DNA from: Lingula anatina
Taxonomy: Eukaryota > Brachiopoda > Lingulata > Lingulida > Lingulidae
Direction of reading: 5' to 3'
NCBI RefSeq assembly: GCF_001039355.2
Contig: NW_019775658.1
Coordinates: forward strand, 260,388-324,387
DNA: 64,000 nt
Shown here: positions 37,630 to 48,115 of the stretch, one piece after another
Numbering within the stretch: position 1 is the stretch's first letter
Layout of the letters: each line of letters begins with the position of its first letter
Translations under genes and position numbers: made by a program
The notes under the pieces: generated by a model
The model's input: the letters and a program-made list of their open reading frames with translations, nothing else
Databases searched by the model: none
What the model was told of the DNA's origin: nothing

Positions 37630-39265
37630 ACATTTATTTTCTTAATCTTTGATGATGTGTAAATATGAGAGGTGTTCCAGGAGGGGGAAAATGTCCCATT
37701 GAGGTTCATTTGAATGTTATGTAACACCCTGTGGCTTAAAAGGGCGCATTTTAAAAGATGGGGAAAGGGGAAGGAAATGTGTAATTTAAATAAGACGAAG
37801 CAACGATTTATACAGTGTACACCATTGTGTAACTGAAGAGTTACAAAACACATACAGCGTAATGAAAGTTACGTAACAGCGAATCAAGTCTTAGTATAAT
37901 GGTGTCAAAGTCAAACAAGGTTAATTTTGAAGAATTTTCATCTAAATAAACCAATAAAGTTGATCTATTTAATAGAGATTAGAATATGTTTCTCTGGGGT
38001 AAAGTCTATCTACATGTATATAACAAGGATTCAAAGGAATCGTAGTAAGACAAACATGTTACTATGGTTTATATTATATATCTTTATGTAGCTGATGTGT
38101 TGCTCTAATTATCTTACTGTGATAAAAATTTAATATGTATCAATAAATGTTGTCAAATTTAAATGGGGTCAAATGTAAGTGAGGTCAAATTTGAAGCATT
38201 TTCATGAATACGAACCCATAAAGTTTTATTTATTCAGTGAATGAGTCAAGAATATAATTTTTGGATAATTTTGATAAATAATTTATTTTTTTATTAAACA
38301 TGCTTAATGGAGTTTTGGCAGCTAATTTTACAGTTTCTGACATAAGTAGTTAATACAAACTTGTACAAGTACTGCGCTAAAGGGGGAGTTAAATTTAATT
38401 TACAAAAATGGGAGAAGGACATCATTAATATACATGTAGTATGGGATTTAAGTAAGATATAACACTGATATATCATTGTGTTGCTGAATGCGAACTCTAA
38501 TCATATTGATAATAAAATCATGTAACATTAAACTGTGTCTAGGTAAAAAGGGATTATATGTCGAATGAGCTCAATTGTTGGGCATTTTCATGAAAATAAA
38601 CCAAATGTGTTTTATTCCTTCAGAGAATTTGAGCCTAGAACATGTTTCTTTAGGGTATGTTGAGTAAATCCTGTCTACATTTCAATGATTTAAAATTGAA
38701 TGATGCATGTGTAAAAATGGAGCCAAATGTCAAATGAGGTAAAATTTGAAGCCTTTTCTAGAAAATTAACCATTCTGTGAATGAGGTCTACAAGTGTCCC
38801 AATTTTCGTTAATTGAACTGAATCCCCCTGCAATTCTGTTACAAATTATAAATCTCACCCACTGTAAAAATACTCCCATTATCCATTAAATCATTGATAT
38901 ATTACCGGACTTTACCAAAGAAATCCTAAAGAAACATTCTTAGCTCAAATTATCCGAACAGATAAACTTGATTGGTTTATTTTCCTGAAAATGCTACACA
39001 TTTGACCGCATTTGACCCAATTTTACTACAGTAAGACTTGATTCAATGCTACGCACATGTAACTTTAAGTTTAGAGTAACACTTCAGATACACAATAAGG
39101 TACTTTTTTACATCTACCAAAATTGCAAATTATGAAAGAATCCCTTCCCCTTTCCTTTTTTTTAAGCCACAGGGTGTAACATAACATTCAAATGAACCCT
39201 CGCGGGGACATTTGTCCTCTCTGGGGACACATTAAATAAAGAGTAAGACAACAAAGATTAAGAAA
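37630..39265. mobile_element. Fold-back element with long inverted arms
   Basis: Sequence from about 37630 to 38005 reappears in reverse complement at about 38910 to 39265. Anchors in order are TTCTTAATCTTTG, TTCATTTGAATGTTATGT, ACACCCTGTGGCTTAAAA, GGAAAGGGGAAGG, GAATCAAGTCTTA and AAATAAACCAAT, then GTTTCT. The interior holds several diverged direct repeats of a unit containing GTCAAATTTGAAG, TTTTCATGA and AATAAACCAA (about 37905, 38168, 38565, 38728). No transposase is seen. The interior alone, without arms, is present in the second duplication unit at about 44370-45255. Confidence 0.7.
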
Positions 39266-39418
39266 TCATATGGTTCCGTTATCTTTCTATTATTTCACCC
39301 TTTTTTCTTGCAAACAACCTGTGTTGACTCGCGTCCGAAGTATATATTTTTTTTCTATGTGTTTTGTGCTGTATTGCGCAGATGCGACCCGTGAGTTTAT
39401 AAGTAGCAGAGGTTTGCA

Positions 39419-39421
39419 TGT

Positions 39422-39452
<31 letters not shown>

Positions 39453-39454
39453 GG
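39419..39454. repeat. (TG)n-(G)n simple sequence
   Basis: TG repeats passing into a run of about 19 G. Not coding. Confidence 0.95.
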
Positions 39455-39718
39455 TATGATTTTTCGGGCCTACATATAAAGACTCTGTCTTCTCACCAGC
39501 CCCGACTTGAAAAGAGTTTAACTGCCCCATCGACACAAGGTACTGGTACATGTAGGTCTACATGTACATGCACGTACCACAAAGAAGAACATGTGTGTAC
39601 ATTTCTTCAAAACCCCTTTAAGTCTTGGATTGTTATCATTACTGTCCTTTCAATAAGTCTTTCCTTTGTTTGTTTTCTTTATGGATTCATAAGAACTGCA
39701 CGCCCTTTGGCTAACCCT

Positions 39719-39961
39719 CTAAGGCTTCGTTCACATGGAAAGTCTATTTTCTAAAAATCTATTTTCTATTCGCGGTATCTTGTAATCACGGTCCCTGTGC
39801 CCTGAATATCCCGCGGCGTAATTACTGGCGGCGCGAGCCAGTTACTTCCAAAGCTGTAATTAATTCTCGGGATATTCAGGGCACAGGGACCATGATTACA
39901 AGATACCGCGAATAGAAAATAGATTTTTAGAAAATAGACTTTCCATGTGAACGGAGTCTTA
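39719..39961. mobile_element. Near-perfect palindromic MITE in unit 1
   Basis: About 95-base arms beginning CTAAGGCTTCGTTCACATGG pair with the right end, whose reverse complement begins CTAAGACTCCGTTCACATGG. The arms are nearly identical over their length and flank a core of about 45 bases. Unit 2 has the corresponding uninterrupted sequence CCCTCTAAAGTCTCTG at about 45296-45311, so this is an insertion. The flanks allow a TA or TAA/TTA target duplication but do not fix it. Confidence 0.82.
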
Positions 39962-40084
39962 GTCTCTGTTTGTTATTCATATGGACCAATACAATGGGGA
40001 CCTCTCTTAAATACACTGTACTCTAATGATACGGTATATGTAGTACACAAACTGATGGGCAGGTTTCTTAAGGTACATGTAGTC

Positions 40085-40350
40085 AGGGGCGGATTTAGGC
40101 CGTCTTCTGGGTCTTCCGGAAGACGGTCAGATTTTCAAGTTTACATTGACGGGTATCTAATTTTTTCTGTCGGAAGACGGTCAAAAAAAATGGAGGATGG
40201 ATCAACTGTAACAGTAGATCAAACCACCCAGAAATGGTTTAACCTTTCTGTGCCTCTTTCATTCAAGATCGCATTCAGGTTCACACATCGTACTACATGT
40301 AACTGGGTCCGTCTAACTCTGAGAGGGATTCTCGTAGTATAATCAGATTA
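40085..40350. other. Unit 1-specific insertion starting with a hAT-like end
   Basis: CAGGGGCGGATTTAGG, a sequence typical of hAT element ends, begins at about 40085. The following 270 bases have no counterpart in unit 2, where GATACGGTAAGACAACAGCT continues directly toward the shared block at about 45417. A matching right end is not evident. An open frame across it contains no known motif. Confidence 0.35.
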
Positions 40351-40648
40351 ATCCACACGATATTGCATAAGAAATACTAGAACAAGAGCAACATGCAAGA
40401 GCTTTTTTTTATTAAACAATTATCTATTTCATTGTACGGCCCTATTACAATAATAAGTTCGTATTTTTTTTTAATGAATACGCCACACATAATAGCTTCA
40501 TTCTTGGTCTATTTCTAATATTGATGTTACTCTTGTTTCTGCCTTTGCAAATAGTTATCAATTCCCTAATACAAAAACACCCTTCATTATGAGTTTTTTT
40601 AGTAATGAGTGTATATTTCTTTGCAGGCACATTTCCATAACAAGGGCA

Positions 40649-41698
40649 ATGAAGAACATTTACGTACTGTATCTGATTTTCGTGTTTGGATGTCTACTGT
40701 TATCATTGTCCTTGACACATCTGCGAGGACCCTTCAAGCAAAGTGCAGCAAACACGTGTGAATGTGGAAAGTCAACATTAGACCCGATGGACACGAAATT
40801 TACTCCAAATGATGAAAATTCCCCCCAATTTGTCTACCTTATCCAAGGTGCGTCAATGCATGCTATACAAGGACTCAATGCTACACCTAATCGGGAAATA
40901 ATCTGGTTGACCTTCAGAGACAGAACAGGGGATATCTACTTCCCCAATAGTACTCACGGCGAGGGTCGGAACCGGCTGCTGACAGAAGCGATCGACCGTG
41001 CGGCTGAGAGAAAAGATGGAGGCTATTTGTACTACGTATTTCTCGACGATGATGTGGAGCTCGTGTCCGTTAACTTTGCGAACATAAGTTGGCGAACAGA
41101 TTTACCTGAAAACCCTTATGATCGCTTTGAAGAATTTCTGCTTGATTATGAACCGGCAGTGGGATACCCTAGACCAATAACTTTTCACACTGGGCCTAAT
41201 AGCACAGTGGGATTATCTTACAACTTTGATGCAATTATCAATGCGTTTCATCGTCACACGCTTTCTTTCTTGCTCCCGTACATAACGGATTTAGATCACG
41301 TGTCCTGGTGGTTCGCCCAATGGTTTATTATGCACACATCTGCGGCGTTTTATAATTCATATCGTATATTCACCCACGTTGTACACATGAAGAATCCAAG
41401 ATTACACTGGCACAACAAGTTAAAGGGAGCCTACACCGATTCCAGCAATTTTTCCATTCCGCGAGATTATTATCGAACGTGGTTTGACAAGAACAAGAGG
41501 GTAAATACCGTCAAATGGGGCTCAGCTTCGTTGTTAACGACTTTTAACCGTCCACCGATGTATCTTTTAATGAAAGGTAGGCCAATGGAGAAAAATAATA
41601 TGGAATACAGAGTGTCTACACGATTTATAACCACTGTATTTAATACTTCCCACCCGTCTGTTCAGCGAATAATACAATGGAGAAATATACCAATGTAA
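40649..41698 (+). CDS. Putative type II Golgi glycosyltransferase-like protein, copy 1 (C-terminal frameshift)
   Basis: Encodes 349 residues from ATG 40649. Residues 4-23 form a single hydrophobic signal-anchor after a short N-terminus, so the rest is predicted lumenal. It has NxS/T sites at about 77, 100, 145, 184, 267 and 332. The central FLDDDVELV places DDD at 133-135, as in metal- and sugar-nucleotide-binding motifs of GT-A enzymes. Aromatic blocks such as VSWWFAQWF (218-226) are strongly conserved with copy 2. I do not recognise the family, so the catalytic role is inferred. Relative to copy 2, one base is missing near 41692-41694. The frame therefore stops at 41698, although the next 24 codons of copy 2 are still present to the TAA at 41764-41766 with only synonymous change. 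TTTCTTTGCAG ending at about 40626 is a likely acceptor for an upstream leader exon. Confidence 0.7.
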   Translation: MKNIYVLYLIFVFGCLLLSLSLTHLRGPFKQSAANTCECGKSTLDPMDTKFTPNDENSPQFVYLIQGASMHAIQGLNATPNREIIWLTFRDRTGDIYFPNSTHGEGRNRLLTEAIDRAAERKDGGYLYYVFLDDDVELVSVNFANISWRTDLPENPYDRFEEFLLDYEPAVGYPRPITFHTGPNSTVGLSYNFDAIINAFHRHTLSFLLPYITDLDHVSWWFAQWFIMHTSAAFYNSYRIFTHVVHMKNPRLHWHNKLKGAYTDSSNFSIPRDYYRTWFDKNKRVNTVKWGSASLLTTFNRPPMYLLMKGRPMEKNNMEYRVSTRFITTVFNTSHPSVQRIIQWRNIPM

Positions 41699-42707
41699 GG
41701 AAAATTCTCTATGGAAATGACAAGACTGAACCTGAATTCATTCCAGACGTTTATTACTTGCGTTAACTTGGATTATATACGTTGCGGGTCGTCTGCCTTT
41801 AATACTGAGCGCAATAACTAGCTATTCTGGAAATATTAATTCTAGAAAAACCAATATAAAAACAGGATTCTATTGTATACCGACCACGATAATCTTAAGG
41901 GAGCGTTCAGATGAACCCATCGCTCTAGTTGAATCGATCCAACTCTGGGGGAGATTCTCCCTATAAGTGCTATCATTGTAATCTGCTTTAATGTCTGACA
42001 CGCCTCCTCGCGTTGCTAGGGGTAATCATCTAATTCAATAGCGGTCTAAAGCTGTTGAATACTTATTATTTGGTACCACGGGCTTCCATTCCTAGAATAC
42101 ATTTTGTACTGTCACATCAGCTGTATCGCTTTAGTTGACACCCAATGTGAAAAGGGTCTAGTTTTTTTCAACCACATTTTTTTATTATTAAAGTGACTTT
42201 CACCTGCCGTTAGATACATTATTACACACGTTATTTGTAAACCTCAATAAATATGTGACAAATACTGATGCCCTCGTTGTACTTTTATTGTAGTTTTTTA
42301 TAAGAGAGACTGGCGTGTTTATAATCTGGCGTTATTTGCAACAGTAAAAGTCGTATCGGACAAGAATGTCGAGCAGAAGCATGTTACAAAAGAAAACGAG
42401 TTATTTTTATTGCACACATTCAAAGTGCATCTGAACAAAAATTGAATGTTACGATAAAAATCATTCAACATATTTCCCTGCTTAAACATTTGAAACCGAA
42501 ATATTTCAAATGTGTTATTCTTTTTCAAGAAAATCTCCTATTACTATCACGTTTGTCATTAATTGTAAAACTAGTAGTAACAGATGTCGTGGTAGATATA
42601 CTTAGCAGTGCATGTGAGAAATTGTGAATCGAGTCGACGCCATTGTTGCATTTAGCATTGTACATAAATGTAGGCCTACATCGACAACGTCAAATTTGAC
42701 AATTACA

Positions 42708-42920
42708 TTAGCTTTTGTCTCTGATTGTGGTAGCTGTGATATTTGTATCTAGGATCTCACCCAAAGCAATGATGATTCTGTTTGGAATGTCTTCTGTGTT
42801 CGGAACTCCGAAACCTCTGGTTAAAACGAATCCACGGTAACTCAATATGATGTTCAGAATAGCCGACTGAGTGCTAAACGCGTCGAGGCGGCAGCCTGTT
42901 TTTGTTTTATTAATTAGCAA
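42708..42920 (-). pseudogene. Possible LINE ORF1-like RRM fragment, unit 1
   Basis: The minus-strand frame contains the pattern RGFGVPNTEDIPNRIIIALG followed by EILDTNITATTI, which resembles the G-[IV]-P-E...L...L G-[IV]-x-[IL] pattern of the RNA-recognition fold in L1-type ORF1 proteins. It has no ATG of clear use and no flanking ORF1 coiled coil. The copy at 48523-48717 keeps the frame with an in-frame deletion. It is most likely an old retrotransposon fragment. A small host exon is possible. Confidence 0.28.
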
Positions 42921-43235
42921 ATGTTAGTCTCCATTTTAAAGAAAGATAAAGGAAGTGTAGGCATCCAGATGACAGATGAAAAAAATTATAACCAATTATT
43001 AAATGTATATGTAAAAGTACTAAGCGAAAAAAGCTGATTTTTTAATGTGATAGACAGATATATATTCTAGTTTATGCCGATTGTGACCAAATCGCCATTC
43101 GCTGCGTTTTACAACAAAAACTCATGTCTTCCATCATCAGTAGGCTTACTTATTCCTAATAACGTACGCTAAATAGGTCCATTTATTGTGTCGGTTTGTA
43201 TGCTAACCACCTATAATGTAGGCCGCACAGATTAT

Positions 43236-43453
43236 TCAGCAATACGTCATCCTTATTAGCTCTTCATCTCTCCCCATAATAACCCTCATCTGGCCCTGTC
43301 GATATATTCCCGAACTTTGTATACCTGAAATATGATTAAAAATGGTTGTCTTTGGCACTTCAAATATACCGGTAGGCCTACGTGCCACCTCTGATATTGA
43401 AAACAAGTCATCCCTTACGGCAGCATGCATTTGTATAATTTTCTCTTCGGCAT
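43236..43453 (-). pseudogene. Decayed pogo/Tigger-type helix-turn-helix (psq/CENP-B N-terminal) fragment
   Basis: An ATG at 43453 begins MPKRKLYK, the usual opening of pogo-like transposase or Jerky-type proteins. One base out of frame from it, the reading continues AAVRDDLFSISEVARR, a small insertion, then EVPKTTIFNHISGI and DEELI, the signature order of the psq/CENP-B N-terminal DNA-binding helix-turn-helix. Only this domain is present, followed by a stop at 43236-43238. The frameshift and the absence of the DDE domain mark it as a fragment. An AATTTCAG just upstream resembles an acceptor. The end of duplication unit 1 (43316) falls inside it. Confidence 0.5.
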
Positions 43454-44369
43454 GCTGAAATTTATTGTGTATGAACAAGATCAGTAGGCCTAATAATTTT
43501 TTCTCTCATAAATTCCGATTATAAAAAGTCAACATGGAGTGTTATTTTGTGAGCACAAGTGTATTTAAGGCACGTGAGTCTAAAAGCGCCCGTAGCGTTC
43601 TCTAGCGGCAGCTTACAGTGCACAGAAAGCACCCACAGCGTTGCCGAACATTCAAGCCATTTGTATGAGATCTTGCCGTTGGAATACTTCAACTTGTTAC
43701 TCTTGAAAGTGGATGCTTTGAAACAGATTTCAATTCGCCGAACAAGAAACACAAACAGTGTAAGGACTATATAAATTACAATGCTTATAGTAGTAAAAGA
43801 GGGACGTGTTTACGTCCACAGCGAACGATGTATCTATAATCTACCCGTAACCGGTATGAAATGTTAGAAATCGTCTTTTTTTCGAGATCGGTTTCTGACA
43901 GTAACATATGCAGACGAGAGCGGACGGTAAACGACTTTAAAAGCTGCTTGAATAAACGTAACTTCATTAATATTTTTATTAAATTTGGGAGCAACCAACA
44001 TTCAAATGTTAACACCCCAGTTGTATCAGGTCATAGCGTGCGTCTGTATAGCGCGTTTGATACATTGTAGCAGACGCTTGAAACTTACGTGGTAACAGGA
44101 ATTGCTTACGCTCTGCATGCTGGGTAAAAAGGGCAAACTTCCGGTTTTGTTCCATAATCCGGGGTCGTTCCATAATGCGGGGTCAGAGACTCTGAGTATA
44201 ACAATTATTCAATTTTATTTATTTATTTATTTATTTATTTTTGGAATTTGTTTTACAGTGGGTGAGATCCATGATATTAGGACAAGTAGGCTACTTCAGA
44301 AGGGTTTGGTTCAATTGCCGAAAAATATTGGGCTAGCAAAAGGACATGATTCACATAAAGGAATCATAG
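43454..44369. other. Spacer between duplication units
   Basis: No counterpart in either unit. Open frames on both strands are short and motif-free. (TTTA)n simple sequence lies at 44215-44240, and a short repeated phrase GTTCCATAATCCGGGGTC, then GTTCCATAATGCGGGGTC, at about 44149-44183. Confidence 0.5.
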
Positions 44370-45654
44370 GAAGACTATGGTTTATATAAACGTGCTGCTC
44401 TGAACATACAGTAGTCTGGGCAACTTAAATAAAATCTATATATACATCAACAAATGATGTCAAATTAAAATAGGGTCAAATGTCATTGAGGTCAAATTTG
44501 AAGCACTTTTATGAAATCAAGCCCAAAAAGTTTTACTTATTCAGAGAATGAATGAGCCAACAATATAATTTTTTGATAATTTTGATAAATAATTTCTTTT
44601 TATTACACTATTTAATGCAGATTTGACAGCTTTTTTTTACAGTTTGTGGCATAAATGATAGATAGGGCCTACAACTGCTGTGCTCAAGAGGGAGTTACAT
44701 TGTAAGTTCAATTGGCGAAAAATGGGAAAAGGAAACTATTAATTGAATGGGACCTAAGTAAGATATAACATTGTTATATCATTGTGTTGCCCAATTAGAG
44801 CTCTAATCATATTTTAATATTCTTAAAACAATAAAATTATTAAAACAATAAAAACGTGTAGTATTAAATTGCGTCTAGGTAAAAAGGGATTATATGTCGA
44901 ATGAGATCAAATTTGGGGCATTTTCATGTAAATAAACCAATATATTATATTCTTTCAGACAATTTGAACCCAGAAAATGTTTCTTTAGGGTATGTTGGGT
45001 AAATTCTGTCTATATTTCAATGATTTGAAATTGAATGATGTATGTGTAAAAATGGATCCAAAGGTCAATTCAGGTCAAATTTAAAGATTTTTCTAGAAAA
45101 GTAACCATTCTGTGAATGATGTCGTTGCCCTACATGTGCCCCTATTTTCGGCAATTCAACTGAATCCCTCTGCAATTCTGTTAACAATTACAAATCTCAC
45201 CCACTGTAAAAATACTCCCATTATCAATTAAAGCATTGATACCGGTATATTGCCGGAGTTAACCAAAATTACGCCCTGTACGCCCTTTTACTAACCCTCT
45301 AAAGTCTCTGTTTGTTATCCATATGGATGGATAAAACGGGGCACTCTCTTAGATACCTTGTACTCTAATGATACGGTAAGACAACAGCTGAGGGGCAAGA
45401 GAAACATATCTACAGCAACACGCAAGAGCTTTTTTTATTTAAAAAAATATTTATTTCATTGTACGGCCCTATTACAATAATTACTTCGTAATTTTTAATG
45501 AATACGCCTCACGCAATTCTTGTTTCTGCCTTTGCAAATACTTTTCAATTCCTCAATACTTTAGCAGTTTGTTAAAAAACATCCTTAATTAAATGTGTTT
45601 ATGAGAAGTAATGAGTGTAAATTCCTTTGTAGGCACACTTCCATAACAAGGGCA

Positions 45655-47465
45655 ATGAAGAACATTTACGTACTGTATCTGATTTTCGTGTTTGGGTGTC
45701 TACTGTTATCATTGTCCTTGACTCAGCTGCGAGGACCCTTCAAGCAAAGTGCGGCAAACACGTGTGAATGCGAAAAGTCAACATTAGACCCGATGAACAC
45801 GAAATTTATTCAAAATGATGAAAATTCCCCCCAATTTGTCTACCTTATCCAAGGTGCGTCAGTGCATGCTATACAAGGACTCAATGCTACACCCAATCGG
45901 GAAATAATCTGGTTGACGTTCAGAGACAGAACAGGCGATATCTACTTCCCCAACAGTACTCACGGCGAGGGTCGGAACCGACTACTGATAGAAGCAATCG
46001 ACCATGCGGCCGAGAGAAAAGATGGAGGCTATTTGTACTACGTATTTCTCGACGATGATGTGGAGCTCGTGTCCGTTAACCTTGCTAACAGAAGTTGGCG
46101 AACAGATTTACCTGAAAACCCTTATGATCGTTTTGAAGAATTTCTGCTTGATTATGAACCGGCAGTGGGATACCCTAGACCAATAACTTTTCACACTGGG
46201 CCTAATAGCACAGTGGGTTTATCTTACAACTTTGATGCAATTATCAATGCGTTTCATCGTCACACGCTTTCTTTCCTGCTCCCGTACATAACGTATTTAG
46301 ATCACGTGTCCTGGGGCCGGTTTCACAAAGCAGTAGTTAGTTAGCGATCGGTAGTTAGCCTCTCGCTAGTTAGAGTGCCGTTTCACGAAGCAGTCGCTAG
46401 TTCTCTCGCTCGTTATTGTCTCGTTGTTGCCTTGGATATTTAACGACTGGTCAGACCAGTCGCTAACTCTAGAGTTTCATCGTACGCATGCGTAATGAGT
46501 GAAATAAAAAGGTTGCTTAGTTACCGTTGTCTGTCGTTTGTCTTTGTATCCAATATGGCGGCTACTTTTCTTGCTATCCGTACCGCCAGACGGCAACGTA
46601 GACTACGACGTTTTCATGAAAGGCAGAATCTATTAGAATATATACACACGATGATGCAATTTACGAGAGGTTGCGCCTAGCTGTGACAAAAAGAGCGGCA
46701 AAAAGGTGGTGGAGATCCTTTACGACGACCTCAAAGCAGACGTTCTTATGCATTTCAAGCCACCAAAAAATGGAGAGTTTGTGCTTTCGTGACACTTTTA
46801 CGCAAGAGTTCCACTTCCGGCAGACGGTTTCGAGACTACGGTGAGTAACGAGAGAACTAACGACCGAACTTTACGACTGAACTTAGCGATGAGTTAACGA
46901 CTGCTTCGTGAAACACCCCTCGAAAATCGCTAAGTTTCCTCGTTAGCTAGGTAGTTCAGTAGTTAGTTGTTCTAACTAACTACTGCTTTGTGAAACCGGC
47001 CCCTGGTGGTTCGCCCAATGGTTTATTATGCACACATCTGCGGCGTTTTATAATTCATATCGTATATTCACCCACGATGTACACATGAAGAATCCAAGAT
47101 TACACTGGCACAACAAGTTAAAGGGAGACTACACTGATTCCAGCAATTTTACCATACCCCGAGATTATTTTCGAACGTGGTTTGACAAGAACAAGAGGGT
47201 AAATACCGTCAAATGGGGCTCAGCTTCGTTGTTAACGACTTTTAACCGTCCACCGATGTATATTTTAATGAAAGGTAGCCCAATGGAGAAAAATAATATG
47301 GAATACAGAGTATCTACACGATTTATAACCACTGTATTTAATACTTCCCACCCGGCCGTTCAGCGAATAATACAATGGAGAAATATACCAAATGTGAGGA
47401 AAATTCTCTATGGAAATGACAAAACTGAACCTGAATTCATTCCAGACGTTTATTACTTGCGTTAA
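45655..47465 (+). pseudogene. Type II Golgi glycosyltransferase-like protein, copy 2, split by a transposon
   Basis: The 5' part from ATG 45655 matches copy 1 from the signal-anchor through DDD (133-135) to VSW (220). It is then cut by the element at 46314-47002, which brings an in-frame stop at 46342-46344. The 3' part resumes at WFAQWF, about 47006, and runs to the natural stop at 47463-47465 with the C-terminal residues NVRKILYGNDKTEPEFIPDV, which copy 1 has lost from frame. About 18 substitutions separate the two proteins over roughly 348 residues. Apart from the insertion I see no other stop or frameshift, so the break looks recent. The acceptor TCCTTTGTAG before the start is conserved with copy 1. 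Unless the element is removed by splicing, the product would end after the DDD region. Confidence 0.8.
46314..47002. mobile_element. PIF/Harbinger-like DNA element (non-autonomous), 689 bp
   Basis: The ends are inverted: GGGCCGGTTTCACAAAGCAG then TAGTTAGTTAG at the left, and the reverse complement at the right. CTG is duplicated on both sides (46311-46313 and 47003-47005). The empty site GTCCTGGTGG is preserved in copy 1 at about 41307-41316. A 3-bp CWG or TWA duplication and GGGCC-type ends are the marks of the PIF/Harbinger superfamily. The interior holds further direct and inverted GTTAG/CGTTA-rich subrepeats and a basic 61-codon frame at 46495-46680 (RRQRRLRRFHERQ), which may be a remnant of the element's coding region. 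No complete DDE transposase is present. Confidence 0.88.
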
Positions 47466-47699
47466 CTTGCAATTTATACGTTGCGGGCCGTCTGCCATTA
47501 TACTGAGCGCAATAATTAGCTATTCTGTAAAAATAAATTCTAGAAAAAACAATATGAAAACAGGATTCTATTGTATACCGACCACGATAATCCTGAGGGA
47601 GCGTTCAGATGAACCCATCGCTCTAGTTGGGTCGATCCAAAGTTTGATTCTCCCTAAGTGCTATTATTGGGACCATTCAGATTGAGAAGAGCCGAGTGC

Positions 47700-47974
47700 A
47701 GGCCTACCCAACTACCAGACTCGGCACATAAGGATCCTGAATTAACCGGTATATCGGACCACACTGCCCGTTTTCAAGGTGTGTGTCAGATCGCATTTCG
47801 GAGTATCAGTCAGAACACCGACAGGATGAGCCCTCGGTCGTCCTACAAAATTTGTTCTGTGGTATGATACTCCGAAATGCGATCTGACACACACCTTGGA
47901 AACGGGTAGTGTGGTCCGATATACCGGTTAATTCAGGATCCTTATGTGCCGAGTCTGGTAGTTGGGTAGGCTTT
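47700..47974. mobile_element. Palindromic MITE in unit 2
   Basis: Arms of about 107 bases, at 47701-47808 and 47865-47971, are almost perfectly complementary. The ends are GGCCTACCCAACTACC and its complement. GAGTGC flanks both sides (47694-47699 and 47975-47980), consistent with a 6-8 bp target duplication as made by hAT-type elements. It is absent from unit 1. Confidence 0.85.
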
Positions 47975-47997
47975 GAGTGCTAGTAAGGCCGCGACCT

Positions 47998-48115
47998 AAA
48001 TATGGCGGACATACATGAAAGGAAGACCGCTAATCCTGTTATGGTCTCTCCGCCTCTCGCACGCCTCCCCACGCTTCGTCCCTGCAGGGGCACGATAATT
48101 AAAATCTCGGCTTAA
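47998..48115. repeat. Partial copy of the 16772-16983 MITE family
   Basis: AATATGGCGGACATACATGAAAGGAAG and GTCCCTGCAGGGG match the left half and middle of the element at 16772. The right arm is not present. Confidence 0.6.

Larger units (their letters stand above)
38060..43316 (+). repeat. Segmental duplication, unit 1
   Basis: This unit and 44370-50903 share, in the same order and orientation: the fold-back interior (38060-38910 and 44370-45255), a short block before the palindrome (39690-39720 and 45283-45313), a post-palindrome block (39960-40070 and 45312-45395), the membrane-protein gene and its 3' flank (40385-42000 and 45417-47690), the minus-strand frame (42660-42960 and 48480-48745) and the terminal block (43000-43316 and 50590-50903). 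Unit-specific insertions explain most of the length difference. Confidence 0.85.

Noticed and set aside
39279-39754. Frames on both strands with Gly-, Pro- or His-rich runs
   Set aside because: They are produced by the TG/G simple sequence.
46495-46680. Basic 61-codon frame inside the Harbinger-like element as a separate gene
   Set aside because: It lies wholly within the inserted element and has no transposase motif, so it is described with the element.
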